Of a stretch of 64,000 nucleotides of DNA, positions 44,308 through 53,164 are shown piece after piece. Positions within the stretch are counted from its first letter, which is position 1; each line of letters opens with the position of its first letter. The position numbers and the translations under genes were made by a program. Location: NCBI GenBank assembly GCA_031553005.1, contig JAVBMA010000001.1:40530-104529 (forward strand), in the 5' to 3' direction. A model generated the notes under the pieces. That model was not told the origin of the DNA. It saw only the letters and a program-made list of their open reading frames with translations, and did no database searches. Source of the stretch: RGIG9379 sp031553005. Lineage in GTDB: Bacteria; Bacteroidota; Bacteroidia; Bacteroidales; Paludibacteraceae.

Positions 44308-45213
44308 ATGAATAAACTAAAAATCGCAGTTGTCGGATATGGAAATATCGGCCGGTTTGCAGTCGAAGCAGTTCAGGCCGCCTCCGACATGGAACTGGCA
44401 GGAATCGTACGCAGAACTTCTTCTGTTGGAAACATTCCGGCAGAATTAACGAACATCAAAATAGTTTCCGACATAGACGAACTGGGAAAAATTGATGTTG
44501 CCATTTTATGCAGCCCTACCCGGAGCATCCCCGAAACAGCTAAATCAATTGTAGAGAAAGGTATTTGCACGGTAGACAGTTTTGATATACACGGAGAGAG
44601 TTTATGGAATCTCCGCCAATTATTAGACGCCGCCGGAAAAAAACATAACACCCGGTCGATTATCTCTGCCGGTTGGGATCCGGGAAGCGACTCTGTTATC
44701 CGCACATTATTTCAGGCAATGGCTCCTAAAGGAATCACATATACCAACTTTGGTCCCGGAATGAGTATGGGACACTCGGTCGTTGCCCGTTCAAAAAAAG
44801 GCGTAAAAAATGCCTTATCCATGACTATCCCGACAGGAACCGGTGTTCACCGGCGTATGGTTTATGTAGAATTGGAAAATGGAGCGACATTGGAATCTGT
44901 TACCGATTTGATTAAAACCGATTCTTATTTTTCAAAAGACGAGACTCATGTGATCGCTGTCGAAAGTGTTGATGCACTTCAAGACATGGGGCACGGAGTA
45001 TTGATTGAAAGAAAAGGAGTTTCGGGAAAAACCCAAAATCAATTATTTGAATACCGGATGCATATAAACAATCCGGCATTAACAGCCCAAATATTGGTCT
45101 CCTGCGCCCGCGCTGTAGTCAGACAACAACCCGGATGTTATACCATGCCCGAAATAGCTCCGATAGATTATCTTGCCGGAGATAAAGAAACGTTGATTAA
45201 AACACTTGTATAA
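44308..45213 (+). CDS. ddh: meso-Diaminopimelate D-dehydrogenase
   Basis: About 301 residues from ATG 44308 (MNKLKIAVVGYGNIGRFAVE); an upstream in-frame start at 44263 lies inside a palindromic AT-rich segment and is unlikely. Catalyses NADPH-dependent amination of tetrahydrodipicolinate to meso-DAP in one step for lysine and peptidoglycan. Motifs: GYGNIGR dinucleotide loop, SFDIHGESLWNLRQ, SAGWDPGSDSVIR, GPGMSMGHSV, and the C-terminal HINNPALTAQILVSCARA. All are typical of Ddh. Located after gdhA and before a clear terminator. Confidence 0.94.
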   Translation: MNKLKIAVVGYGNIGRFAVEAVQAASDMELAGIVRRTSSVGNIPAELTNIKIVSDIDELGKIDVAILCSPTRSIPETAKSIVEKGICTVDSFDIHGESLWNLRQLLDAAGKKHNTRSIISAGWDPGSDSVIRTLFQAMAPKGITYTNFGPGMSMGHSVVARSKKGVKNALSMTIPTGTGVHRRMVYVELENGATLESVTDLIKTDSYFSKDETHVIAVESVDALQDMGHGVLIERKGVSGKTQNQLFEYRMHINNPALTAQILVSCARAVVRQQPGCYTMPEIAPIDYLAGDKETLIKTLV

Positions 45214-45237
45214 GAGTTTTATACAATAGAACAAAAT

Positions 45238-45278
45238 AAAAAGATCCACAGAGAAAATAATTATCTGTGGCTCTTTTT
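45238..45278 (+). terminator. Rho-independent terminator after ddh
   Basis: AAAAAGATCCACAGA (45238-45252) pairs with TCTGTGGCTCTTTTT (45264-45278) with one mismatch; an 11-nt loop, ending in five T residues. Starts 25 bp after the ddh stop. Confidence 0.88.
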
Positions 45279-46302
45279 ATTATCAAATCAATTATTTAAA
45301 AAAATTTCCAGTTATAAAACTATAAAAAAGTTATACTAAGAGGTATGTTTAAATTTCAAGAGTTTGCAATTTGATAGTTTTTAAAACTTTCGCCCAATAA
45401 TTTGAGATGCCAAGTTTTCTATTTAGATAATGAAAAGTTATAATTTATAACATTGAATCAACACTCCTTTGTTTTGCCTTTTCAGTCATTTTTTTTGACG
45501 ATTTTAAGACCTCATCAGCACTCTCAATAAAACAACAAAAAAATATAATAACAATTTTTATAAATATTTTTTCATATATAAAATAAAAAAAATGAATCAA
45601 ATAAATATTTTTATTATTATATATTGTTTATATTAATATTTTAATTATAATTGCACATATTTTTGATTAGCTTATTTTTATTTAAATAATCTATTTTTAC
45701 TTATATATCAGAATAATCTATTATTATATATACATTGTATTATTTTATTAGGAATAAAAACAAGATACACTTGATCAATAAATAAAAAACTGTAATTTAT
45801 AACATTCTTCAATTTCATTTTAAAGTAGATATTTCATAAACATAAACTGAAAAAGATTTGAAGAGCTGAAAAATCAGACGGACACAAGATGATGAGAAAG
45901 ATAAAATTTCTTTACGAAGATTTTTTAGAAAATATTACTTAGGCCGATTTCAATAAAAAATCATCTAACAAGCAGCAATTAGGTTATCAAACTTTTGTGA
46001 AAAATAAAAAAGATTGAATATACCTTCGTTTCACACTTAGTTTCCCCAATAAATTAAGTATAAATAAGATAAACTAAAAACACATAAACCTAAAAGATAC
46101 AGGAATGAACAAAAATTATACCCTTAAACACTTTACATTGCCTACTTTTAAAACCGATGTTGCTAATAAAATTTTCAATTCGGGAAATAGCTTGATCAAT
46201 CAAAAAGAAACAATCATTTAATATACTCTCAGGCTTGAAGCTCATAAAAAAGTTAGGCCGCAAACAGATGTCTGATTAGAGACATATAATTAATTAACAT
46301 TT
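45279..46302. other. About 1 kb of very AT-rich intergenic DNA
   Basis: No long open frame. Composition is extremely AT-rich between about 45540 and 45800. Short frames occur, for example an 18-codon one starting near 45888 and a 38-codon one at 46105-46221 (listed separately). This may be a decayed gene region or a long regulatory leader in front of the TetR gene. No consensus promoter seen. Confidence 0.4.
46105..46221 (+). CDS. Possible small protein, 38 aa
   Basis: ATG at 46105 with purine-rich AGGA just upstream. It encodes a basic 38-residue peptide beginning MNKNYTLKHFTLPTFKTDVA and ending in NQKETII. No family recognised. Its better codon regularity compared with the surrounding AT-rich DNA and its position 80 bp before a TetR gene make it worth noting, but it could be a chance frame or the remnant of a longer gene. 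Confidence 0.25.
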   Translation: MNKNYTLKHFTLPTFKTDVANKIFNSGNSLINQKETII

Positions 46303-46941
46303 ATGGAAACAGAAAACACAAAAAAAAGAAGAGAAAGAAGGACAAAAGCAGCTATCGAAACAGACTTGTGGCGGGCTATTGAAAAACAAATCATAAAAAA
46401 TGGGGTTAATAATCTAACTATCACAGGAATATCTCAAGAAGCAAAGTTCGAACCTACTGTCATTTATAACCGGTTTTCAAATATGAATGACTTATTGGGA
46501 AAATACCTCCGAGAACATGATTATTGGCTCAACAATACTATTAAAATAGATAAAAAAGAAGATCCAAAAGAAAATTTAAAAAAAGCTTTTACAAGTTTGA
46601 TCGAAGCATTATATGAAAACGAAGTCATGCAAAAAATCCTTGTATGGGAACTTTCTAAAGCAAGTCCGATAGGAAACAGAACTGCAATGAACCGAGAAAT
46701 ACATTCAGATGCAATATTTGCATATTTCAATAAAATGCTAAATGTGACAGGCTCTGAAGTAAGACCTCTTATGGCCTTAATAATGGGTGGAATTTATTAT
46801 TTAACCCTATACAAAAAGATATCAACTTTTAGCAGAATAAATTTTGATTCGGATCAAGGTAAAGAGATACTAATTAAAACGGTAGAAAATATAATAGAAC
46901 ATTCTTTCTCGAACAATCCAAAGGATTCAGATAAAGAGTGA
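46303..46941 (+). CDS. TetR/AcrR family transcriptional regulator
   Basis: 212 residues. N-terminal TetR helix-turn-helix: KKRRERRTKAAIETDLWRAI, then NNLTITGISQEAKFEPTVIY and NRFSNMNDLLGKYLREHD. The C-terminal 140 residues are a ligand/dimer domain with no clear subclass. TetR proteins usually repress a neighbouring transporter or enzyme gene; here the only close neighbour is a PAS/LuxR-type regulator, so the target is not evident. Flanked by AT-rich gaps on both sides. Confidence 0.85.
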   Translation: METENTKKRRERRTKAAIETDLWRAIEKQIIKNGVNNLTITGISQEAKFEPTVIYNRFSNMNDLLGKYLREHDYWLNNTIKIDKKEDPKENLKKAFTSLIEALYENEVMQKILVWELSKASPIGNRTAMNREIHSDAIFAYFNKMLNVTGSEVRPLMALIMGGIYYLTLYKKISTFSRINFDSDQGKEILIKTVENIIEHSFSNNPKDSDKE

Positions 46942-47109
46942 TAAATAATTTAAAAACATGAAAACATAAAAGAGATGTAACAGAATAAAATGGCATAACA
47001 TATTAAAAAAATCTACTTCAAAACAAATTTTGTGTTAATCCATAAAACATTCAAAAGAAAAATTTAACGACCTGAAATAAAAAATTTAATTTAAAATATT
47101 TGTGAAAAA

Positions 47110-47892
47110 ATGAATACATTTTTGCCAAAGCAGTTTTTTGCACCTATAAAACCTGTATTAGTTAACGAAAAAGCAATGGATTATGATAATTTAAAATGTG
47201 TGACACTATTCTTAGATAAAATAAATGACTTTTTACCTCAGAATTCACATATAACAGATGATCACCAACGGAACTTTATGTTCATTTCCAAACGTTCTAT
47301 TTTCTTGTGCGGATATACAGAAGAAGAGGCAATGGAAATGGGATATGGTTTTTATAGTAAAATATTAACCCCCGAAAATCTGAAAAAGTTGATCGAGATT
47401 AATAATGCGGTCTTAGAACTCTTTCAGGATATTCCGATTGAAAAAAAGATCGATTCTTCTATTGTTTACGATCTCATTCTTCAACGGAAAGACGGGAGCT
47501 CTTTCTGTATCGACCATAAATTAAAACCTTTCCTTTTTACAGAAGAGAATAACATATGGCTATCAATATGTTGCGTCCGCCCATCAAGCAACAATAAAAT
47601 AGGAAATGTAAAATGCATCTTTAAAAAGGCAAATGAATGTTTTTCCTATTCGTTCAAAGACAAAAAATGGCATCAACAAGCACCCCTTGTCTTTTCAGAG
47701 ACAGAAAAACTTATCATTATCGAAACTGACAAAGGTACACTTGAAAAACAACTCGCAGATCAACTAGGTTGCTCAAGAAGTAATATCCGGTATTATAAAA
47801 GCACGATCATCAAAAAGACCGGGACAAAAACAATGCGGGAAGCAATACTTTTTCTGAATTGGCATTATCCTGAATTTTGCACGGAGAGATAA
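47110..47892 (+). CDS. PAS-like sensor with LuxR-type C-terminal helix-turn-helix
   Basis: 260 residues. The first 160 have PAS-like features (NFMFISKRSIFLCGYTEEEA, YDLILQRKDGSSFCIDHKLK). The C-terminus, after FSETEKLIIIETDKGTLEKQ, contains LADQLGCSRSNIRYYKSTII, a LuxR/GerE-like recognition helix, followed by KTMREAILFLNWHYPEF. This architecture is common in Bacteroidota one-component regulators. No signal peptide or membrane segment, so it is cytoplasmic. It may form a regulatory pair with the TetR gene 168 bp upstream. Ligand unknown. Confidence 0.72.
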   Translation: MNTFLPKQFFAPIKPVLVNEKAMDYDNLKCVTLFLDKINDFLPQNSHITDDHQRNFMFISKRSIFLCGYTEEEAMEMGYGFYSKILTPENLKKLIEINNAVLELFQDIPIEKKIDSSIVYDLILQRKDGSSFCIDHKLKPFLFTEENNIWLSICCVRPSSNNKIGNVKCIFKKANECFSYSFKDKKWHQQAPLVFSETEKLIIIETDKGTLEKQLADQLGCSRSNIRYYKSTIIKKTGTKTMREAILFLNWHYPEFCTER

Positions 47893-47904
47893 ATAAAAAC
47901 ACAA

Positions 47905-48240
47905 TCAGTACAAAATACTGACCAAAAGTTGAGTAACAAGAGACATGATAATACTGAATAATAAGGCCCACCAAAAGTTATCTACATGAAAGCTGTTGAA
48001 GAGATAGCTTGTGAGTAAAATTATAACAGCATTGATCACAAATAGAAAAAGGCCTAAAGTAAAAATGGTTGCGGGAATTGTAAGAAAAATCAATAAGGGA
48101 CGTAAAAAAGTATTCAATAGCCCGATTACTAAAGCAACCCCGATGGCTGTAAAATAATTTTTTATACTTACTCCCGGCAATAACCATGCGGTAAAATAAA
48201 CAGCAAAAGCTGAAATCAATAATTGAATAATAAAGTTCAT
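47905..48240 (-). CDS. Phage holin family protein, four-TM (PF04020/YvlD type)
   Basis: 111 residues, almost entirely four hydrophobic segments: FIIQLLISAFAVYFTAWLLP, YFTAIGVALVIGLLNTFLRP, LLIFLTIPATIFTLGLFLFV and WWALLFSIIMSLVTQLLVSI, with the family motif GLLNTFLRPLL. Despite the holin-like name these are widespread inner-membrane proteins of unknown function, often linked to envelope stress. No phage genes are nearby. It is convergent with the PAS/LuxR gene (12-bp gap). Confidence 0.85.
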   Translation of the reverse strand: MNFIIQLLISAFAVYFTAWLLPGVSIKNYFTAIGVALVIGLLNTFLRPLLIFLTIPATIFTLGLFLFVINAVIILLTSYLFNSFHVDNFWWALLFSIIMSLVTQLLVSILY

Positions 48241-48343
48241 ATGTTTTGGTTTTAAAATTGAACAAGTTTGAAATTACAGCAAAAAATATACTGATTATCA
48301 AGGGATTTACAGCTACTTGATTTATAGTTGGAGCAAGGTCCGG

Positions 48344-48384
48344 AGTTCTTCTGTGGTTTATTATATTTTTTACCACAAAGAACT
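48344..48384. repeat. Small intergenic hairpin
   Basis: AGTTCTTCTGTGGT (48344-48357) pairs with ACCACAAAGAACT (48372-48384) with one bulge. It lies in the gap upstream of the holin-family gene and contains the ACCACAAAG word of the larger dispersed repeats, so it may be a reduced relative. Confidence 0.45.
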
Positions 48385-48431
48385 CTGCGGATCTCTAAAA
48401 AAAATATTTATGCATGTAAATGAACTTCATT

Positions 48432-49334
48432 TTATTCCAGACTAAGATAAGGAAGCAACCGGTTCCAATCATTATCCGAGAATTCCGTCAACTCTCTTAA
48501 CATTTCAAAAGAACTAATGGTTCGATTTTTCTGTAGAAATAAAATTAACGCCCGAATCTGCTCTTTCTTTAAATAAGGATGGCGTAGCCTTTCATTTAAA
48601 TCGCCGTGATTCAATCTTATCTTCTTTATTTGTGATTCTTCCACGGTCAAATAAGGCCTCAACGATAAAAATAACTCTTCCGAAACTCCATAAACCTCTC
48701 TTAATTGCTCTACCTGATAAAAACCACCCAGATAATCCCGGTATTTCACAATACGTCCGGCGTAAACAGAACCAACACCTTTCAAGCTCTTCAGGTGGGT
48801 TGTATCAGATGTGTTCAGTTCTATAATCTCATTTTTATACGCAATAGGTTTCTCCTTCCTTTCTACAGCTATCTCCTTTATTTTCTTCTCTTTCGGTAAA
48901 TCAGAACCGGCATCTGCAATAAAAATATACGGAGATAACTCTTCATACAACGCATTCTTCATTCCATATATCTTGGAAAAATCTTCAGGACACCGGAAAA
49001 CACCTCCTTTTGCACGATATTTCAAAATACGAATAACAAGATATGAAGGAATCCCCAGCTTAACGAAACCTGTAGAATCTAATTTATTAGGATCAAACCG
49101 GAACAGTGTACTTTTCATCATTGATATGGATTGTTCCGGTCTATCATTTATCGGTTTTAATGAAGATTTAAACTTTTCTATCTCCATCCGGTAGGAAGAG
49201 ATATCCTCAACATCGCCCTGAAAAAAATAAGGCATTGCAATATTTAAACCAAGTACAAGTATAATTAGGCAAATCAGAATAAGAATCCCATTCCTTTCCC
49301 CTTTTGAGAAAAACAAAAAATCTTTCCAGCTCAT
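48432..49334 (-). CDS. Helix-hairpin-helix protein, ComEA-like
   Basis: 300 residues. One N-terminal membrane anchor (GILILICLIILVLGLNIAMP, residues about 15-34), then a periplasmic part with repeated helix-hairpin-helix units: LGIPSYLVIRILKYRAKGGV, LKSLKGVGSVYAGRIVKYRD followed by YLGGFYQVEQL, and a final truncated unit. HhH units bind DNA non-specifically; ComEA-type proteins pull DNA into the periplasm during uptake. Bacteroidota have many such proteins without proven competence, so the role in DNA uptake is inference. Monocistronic. Confidence 0.82.
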   Translation of the reverse strand: MSWKDFLFFSKGERNGILILICLIILVLGLNIAMPYFFQGDVEDISSYRMEIEKFKSSLKPINDRPEQSISMMKSTLFRFDPNKLDSTGFVKLGIPSYLVIRILKYRAKGGVFRCPEDFSKIYGMKNALYEELSPYIFIADAGSDLPKEKKIKEIAVERKEKPIAYKNEIIELNTSDTTHLKSLKGVGSVYAGRIVKYRDYLGGFYQVEQLREVYGVSEELFLSLRPYLTVEESQIKKIRLNHGDLNERLRHPYLKKEQIRALILFLQKNRTISSFEMLRELTEFSDNDWNRLLPYLSLE

Positions 49335-49824
49335 TTTTAATTGAAGATTTAAATTTTATTGTAAAGCAATCGCATTCTTGCTATTAGCCTTAGTAAGAAT
49401 CTGATATAAAATAAGGAACAAACAAAATACAGCTTCGGGCTATTTAAAATAGTCAGAAAATAGAAATATAAGATGTGGCTGATAACTTCGTAGAAACAAT
49501 AACGCGGCAGTTTTCATAAGCATACATTTTAAATAAAAAACAGATACGGTTTTATAAGGCTTTCGCATCAAACATTAAAAAAATCGATATAAGTTCGCAA
49601 ACATTTTTGACATATCTAAGAAAGAACAAATTATGGAAAAATAATCAAATAAAAATAATTTTAACGGGGTAAAAAATGAGGAGGTGTCAAAAATAATTTA
49701 GCACACAGATGACACAGATTTTATAGATTTGCGCAGAAAAAGAGAATATGGCTTTTTATAACTATAAAATCTGTGTCATCTGTGTGCTTTTGACTTTCTT
49801 TCATTTTACGTAGTCACCTCTACT
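49335..49824. other. 490-bp intergenic region with long inverted repeat
   Basis: Between the HhH gene (divergent side) and the end of the T9SS cargo gene. Its main content is the 89-bp inverted repeat at 49700-49788. The remaining 360 bp show no gene and no full-consensus promoter. Confidence 0.5.
49700..49788. repeat. Long perfect inverted repeat (27-bp arms)
   Basis: Left arm 49700-49726 (starting AGCACACAGATGACACAGAT) and right arm 49762-49788 are perfect inverse complements; the 35-nt loop includes GCGCAGAAAAAGAG. The same core words form the repeat at 38834-38887. It lies just beyond the 3' end of the T9SS cargo gene and probably also acts as a transcription stop. Confidence 0.9.
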
Positions 49825-51699
49825 TTATCGAACTACTATTTTTTCCGATACAAAATCTGTTTCTCCCTGAACTTTCACAATATACACTCCTGAAGGAACA
49901 TTTTGTAATGAAAGTTCCACTTTACCGGAAAAAGATTTAGCAAATAGTTTATCTCCAACCATATTAATTAATTGCACTTTTGCACTTTTTTCTACTCCGG
50001 CTATACTTAGCTTTTGTCCTTTTGACAAATATGTAATAGAATAGTTTGCTTCCTTTTCAATCTTTGCAAAAGATGTCGACTCTTTTCTCAAGCGATCATT
50101 CAATTGAGCTTCGTACAAAGACTCAGGCTCCAAATTTCCGGTAGCATTAAATCCTTCGACATAGCCAAGAGGTTCGGGCTTAAAACACCAATTATCGCGA
50201 ATTTCACCGCCTCTGAAACCAATTGCATAATTTTGCGCTGTCGGCGGCTTCTGGAGCAAAATTGCCTTGTCGCTTGGCACTTGACTATTCCATAAGAAAC
50301 AATGAGCAGCAGACCAACCGTGATCATCGCCAAAATTGCCACGGTTTCCTAATCCGATCAAAAGATAACGTGATGTATTTTTCATTTCCAAGCAATCAAA
50401 AAGCATTCCGCTTGTCCAGTAACGATGAGCTTCCGATGTCTCTGTCGCTGCCTCCGAAACACATCTTAAAAAGACACACCCGGAGGTAGTAGATATACCA
50501 TCGGAAATAAAATCATGTCTGCTTCCACGCGAATAACAATTTTTGAAAAGGACTAATTGAGAAGCAGCATAAGTACAAAATCCATATCTGTAACCTCCCG
50601 AATTAGTCCCAACCGGATCCATGGCTTTACAATTTTCGATTGTAGTGCGGTTAGTAGCTTCAGTCCGGAAAGCAGAAAGCGAATGATGCAATACGGAACA
50701 ACCGGTTATCCATCCGTTGTCCACTCCCTTCATATGAAATCCGTATGGAGCATGATTATTATCGGTAGCGCTACCATTTGTTGCAATATCAATCCGGATA
50801 TTTTCAACTCCTGTTTCGGAAATAAAATCGGACAAAGCCGAATACTTATGCATCGAACATTGTGTGAGGTTTCTATCCAGGGTGTAAAAAAACGGAGCAT
50901 CAACCGTAATTGTATTTCCGTCAATAGCCGTAATTATACGATTATACATAATATGATTCGGCAATCCGCTTCCCGCAGGCTTAGTCAAGGGCCAAGGAGC
51001 ATTGGATCCGGGTTGTTCAACTCCACCGACTAACTCCCGGCTTACACCTCCTCCGTCAATTGCATCCAGCCAAGCTTGAGAGACCGGATGAAAAACAATA
51101 ACCCTGTCGCCCACACTATAACCTGCTGCGTTGGTAACATCAAAAGAATAGTCTCCAACCTTTATCTGTTGTGTTGTAATATTAACGGAAGCACTTGTAC
51201 CGTAATACCAATAATTAGGTCCGTTAATACCGGAATTTCCTATTAATACGACATCCCTGTTGACCGGACTATTTCCGGTAGCATATAATATCGTATTTGA
51301 ACTTTCATCTTCTCCGTCACCCATACCGCGCAATACAACTCCGCTACTATTCAAATTAACAGTTCCCCGGATTTCATACTTTCCTGCAGCAAGCAGAACA
51401 GCTCCTTTATGCCCGTTTGCATCAGGCGACATAGCAGCCACTTCGTCAATCGCAGCCTGTATATGAGCCGTATTATCACCTGATATAGGGGAAATCGTTT
51501 TTTTAACTTCGACGACAGGCAAATCCAAGCCACCGCCTTTATATCCGGCATGACTGAAATCCGGAATTACAAAGCCATTATTATCCGGATAATAGGTTAA
51601 ACTACCTCCGGCATCCATTTTTAACAGTTCTGATTGCCATGTTTGAGCAAACATCGATGAGCAAATTACTCCAAGAAATAGTAATAATCGTGTTCTCAT
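49825..51699 (-). CDS. Secreted parallel beta-helix protein with T9SS C-terminal sorting domain
   Basis: 624 residues. Signal peptide MRTRLLLFLGVICSSMFAQT with cleavage after Ala. Residues about 40-520 look like a pectate-lyase-type right-handed beta-helix: HIQAAIDEVAA, GAVLLAAGKYEIRGTVNLNS, SGVVLRGMGDGEDES, WITGCSVLHHS, RTTIENCKAMDP and VLFKNCYSRGSRHDFISDGI. The C-terminal 75 residues are a Por secretion tail (VQLINMVGDKLFA, VPSGVYIVKVQGETDF, SEKIVVR), so export is by the type IX system. Likely a carbohydrate-active enzyme or surface-bound glycan-binding protein; catalytic residues cannot be assigned. Monocistronic, with no SusCD pair nearby. Confidence 0.83.
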   Translation of the reverse strand: MRTRLLLFLGVICSSMFAQTWQSELLKMDAGGSLTYYPDNNGFVIPDFSHAGYKGGGLDLPVVEVKKTISPISGDNTAHIQAAIDEVAAMSPDANGHKGAVLLAAGKYEIRGTVNLNSSGVVLRGMGDGEDESSNTILYATGNSPVNRDVVLIGNSGINGPNYWYYGTSASVNITTQQIKVGDYSFDVTNAAGYSVGDRVIVFHPVSQAWLDAIDGGGVSRELVGGVEQPGSNAPWPLTKPAGSGLPNHIMYNRIITAIDGNTITVDAPFFYTLDRNLTQCSMHKYSALSDFISETGVENIRIDIATNGSATDNNHAPYGFHMKGVDNGWITGCSVLHHSLSAFRTEATNRTTIENCKAMDPVGTNSGGYRYGFCTYAASQLVLFKNCYSRGSRHDFISDGISTTSGCVFLRCVSEAATETSEAHRYWTSGMLFDCLEMKNTSRYLLIGLGNRGNFGDDHGWSAAHCFLWNSQVPSDKAILLQKPPTAQNYAIGFRGGEIRDNWCFKPEPLGYVEGFNATGNLEPESLYEAQLNDRLRKESTSFAKIEKEANYSITYLSKGQKLSIAGVEKSAKVQLINMVGDKLFAKSFSGKVELSLQNVPSGVYIVKVQGETDFVSEKIVVR

Positions 51700-51848
51700 A
51701 ATATTATATTTGTATTTAAAGTTCTATCCGGTCACAGCCGTTTCTTTAGGAAAGCGATCGTTTCAATTCGTTTCTCATACGGACAATTACCAAATATACA
51801 AAATTTCACGATTAAATAAATTTCATTTGAAAATAAATCAGTTTATTA

Positions 51849-51879
51849 TTGGTTTATTTGAAAAATAAATCTATTTTTG
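51849..51879 (+). promoter_or_regulatory. Promoter of the CAT-anticodon tRNA
   Basis: TTG (51849-51851), exactly 20 bases, TATTTTTG (51872-51879): full Bacteroidota consensus, 21 bp before the tRNA 5' end. Confidence 0.75.
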
Positions 51880-51900
51880 CACCGCAATTTCAGGAATGAT

Positions 51901-51974
51901 GGCGGGATAGCTCAGTTGGTTAGAGCGTCGGATTCATAACCCGGAGGTCACGAGTTCAACTCTCGTTCCCGCTA
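51901..51974 (+). tRNA. tRNA with CAT anticodon (elongator Met, or Ile2)
   Basis: 74 nt. Acceptor GGCGGGA pairs with TCCCGCT (G-T at the first pair), D-arm GCTC/GAGC, anticodon loop TTCATAA, T-arm ACGAG/CTCGT, discriminator A, CCA not encoded. It lacks the GGG/CCC anticodon-stem pattern of initiator tRNA, so it is an elongator methionine tRNA or a lysidine-modified isoleucine tRNA; sequence alone does not decide which. An A-C mismatch closes the anticodon loop. Confidence 0.92.
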
Positions 51975-52011
51975 CACAAAAAGGCACAGAGATTTATAAT
52001 TTCTGTGCTTT

Positions 52012-53073
52012 TTACTTTATTCCCTGTTCAATAATTCCCCCTCCGACTACTCTATCTTCAATATAGAAACAAGCCGCTTGTCCGGGAGCAATAGCGGCAA
52101 CAGGTTTATCAAAAATAACTTTCAAACGGCCATCCTCACCGTAAGTAACCATGCCATAATTATGTTGCTTTTTATAGCGTATTTTCACAACAATACCTTC
52201 CTGTCCTATCACTTCTGCCGGATTATGTATTTTCCACTTTTCCAACAGCATGGTTTGTTGATAAATATCATCTTCCTTGGCAAGGACAACTATATTTTTT
52301 TCCGGAATAATATCTTTTACAAAAACAGGATAATTCAATTGCACATTCAACTTCCGGCGCTGTCCTACAGTATAAAAAGGATATCCTTTATGTCTGGCAA
52401 TAAATTCTCCGTTTTCATCAATGAAGTTTCCCGGGCGAATTATGTTTTGTCCGCCAGGCAGCATTTTCAAAAGGAAAGAGCGGTAATCTCCAGGGCAAAA
52501 GCAGACACCCATGCTATCTTTTTTCGACGCTATTTTCAGAAAACCTCTTTTTGCAGCGATCTCCCTGATTTGAGTTTTAGTATATCCGCCTAAAGGCAAT
52601 AGCATCTTTTTCAATACAGGTTGTCCAAGCCCCCACAGGAAAAAAGACTGGTCTTTATCCGGATCTGTTCCGGCATGTATATAATATTGGTTATGATATT
52701 TTTTTACAGTTGCATAATGTCCGGTTGCAATATATTCGATCTGCAACCTTTCTGCTTCTTCATAAAGCAGCCTCCACTTGAAAAGGTTATTGCATTGCAC
52801 ACAAGGGACGGGAGTCCGGCCTTGCAAATATTCATTCATAAAATAGGTGACGATCTCATGTTCAAATTCATCTCTTACGTCAAGTTCGTAATGCCGGATA
52901 CCCATTTTCCCCGCCAGCTCTTTTGCGTCTTCCAGATATTCGGTATTGCCATTCTCCTCCCAAAAACGAAAAGTCACACCAATCACCTCGTAACCGGCAT
53001 CTTGCAATAGCAAAACAGCAACAGAACTGTCTGTGCCGCCACTCATTCCTAATAAAACGGTATTGGAGGGCAT
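52012..53073 (-). CDS. mnmA: tRNA-specific 2-thiouridylase
   Basis: 353 residues. Thiolates U34 of tRNA-Lys, -Glu and -Gln using ATP and a persulfide relay. PP-loop motif GMSGGTDSSVAVLLL (the usual GGVDSS has Thr instead of Val); VPCVQCNNLFKW contains the first catalytic cysteine; ATGHYAT; DKDQSFFLWGL; KDSMGVCFCPGDY provides the second cysteine (canonical KDSTGICF). The C-terminal domain has YTVGQRRKL and APGQAACFY. Bacteroidales often carry more than one MnmA paralogue, and the small motif changes suggest that this may be one of the secondary copies. It is 15 nt beyond the end of the convergent tRNA stretch. Confidence 0.9.
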   Translation of the reverse strand: MPSNTVLLGMSGGTDSSVAVLLLQDAGYEVIGVTFRFWEENGNTEYLEDAKELAGKMGIRHYELDVRDEFEHEIVTYFMNEYLQGRTPVPCVQCNNLFKWRLLYEEAERLQIEYIATGHYATVKKYHNQYYIHAGTDPDKDQSFFLWGLGQPVLKKMLLPLGGYTKTQIREIAAKRGFLKIASKKDSMGVCFCPGDYRSFLLKMLPGGQNIIRPGNFIDENGEFIARHKGYPFYTVGQRRKLNVQLNYPVFVKDIIPEKNIVVLAKEDDIYQQTMLLEKWKIHNPAEVIGQEGIVVKIRYKKQHNYGMVTYGEDGRLKVIFDKPVAAIAPGQAACFYIEDRVVGGGIIEQGIK

Positions 53074-53164
53074 AAATTAAACAGTTACAAATTATTAGTT
53101 ACAAATTACCAGTCTATTAATGAGATAATAAATACAAAAAATATCATTAAATATTTGCAATTTC

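Noticed and set aside
47905..48240. Prophage holin
   Set aside because: The family name contains holin, but the four-TM PF04020-type proteins are chromosomal and no phage genes are nearby.
51901..51974. Initiator tRNA-fMet
   Set aside because: The three consecutive G-C pairs of the initiator anticodon stem are missing; elongator Met or Ile2 fits better.
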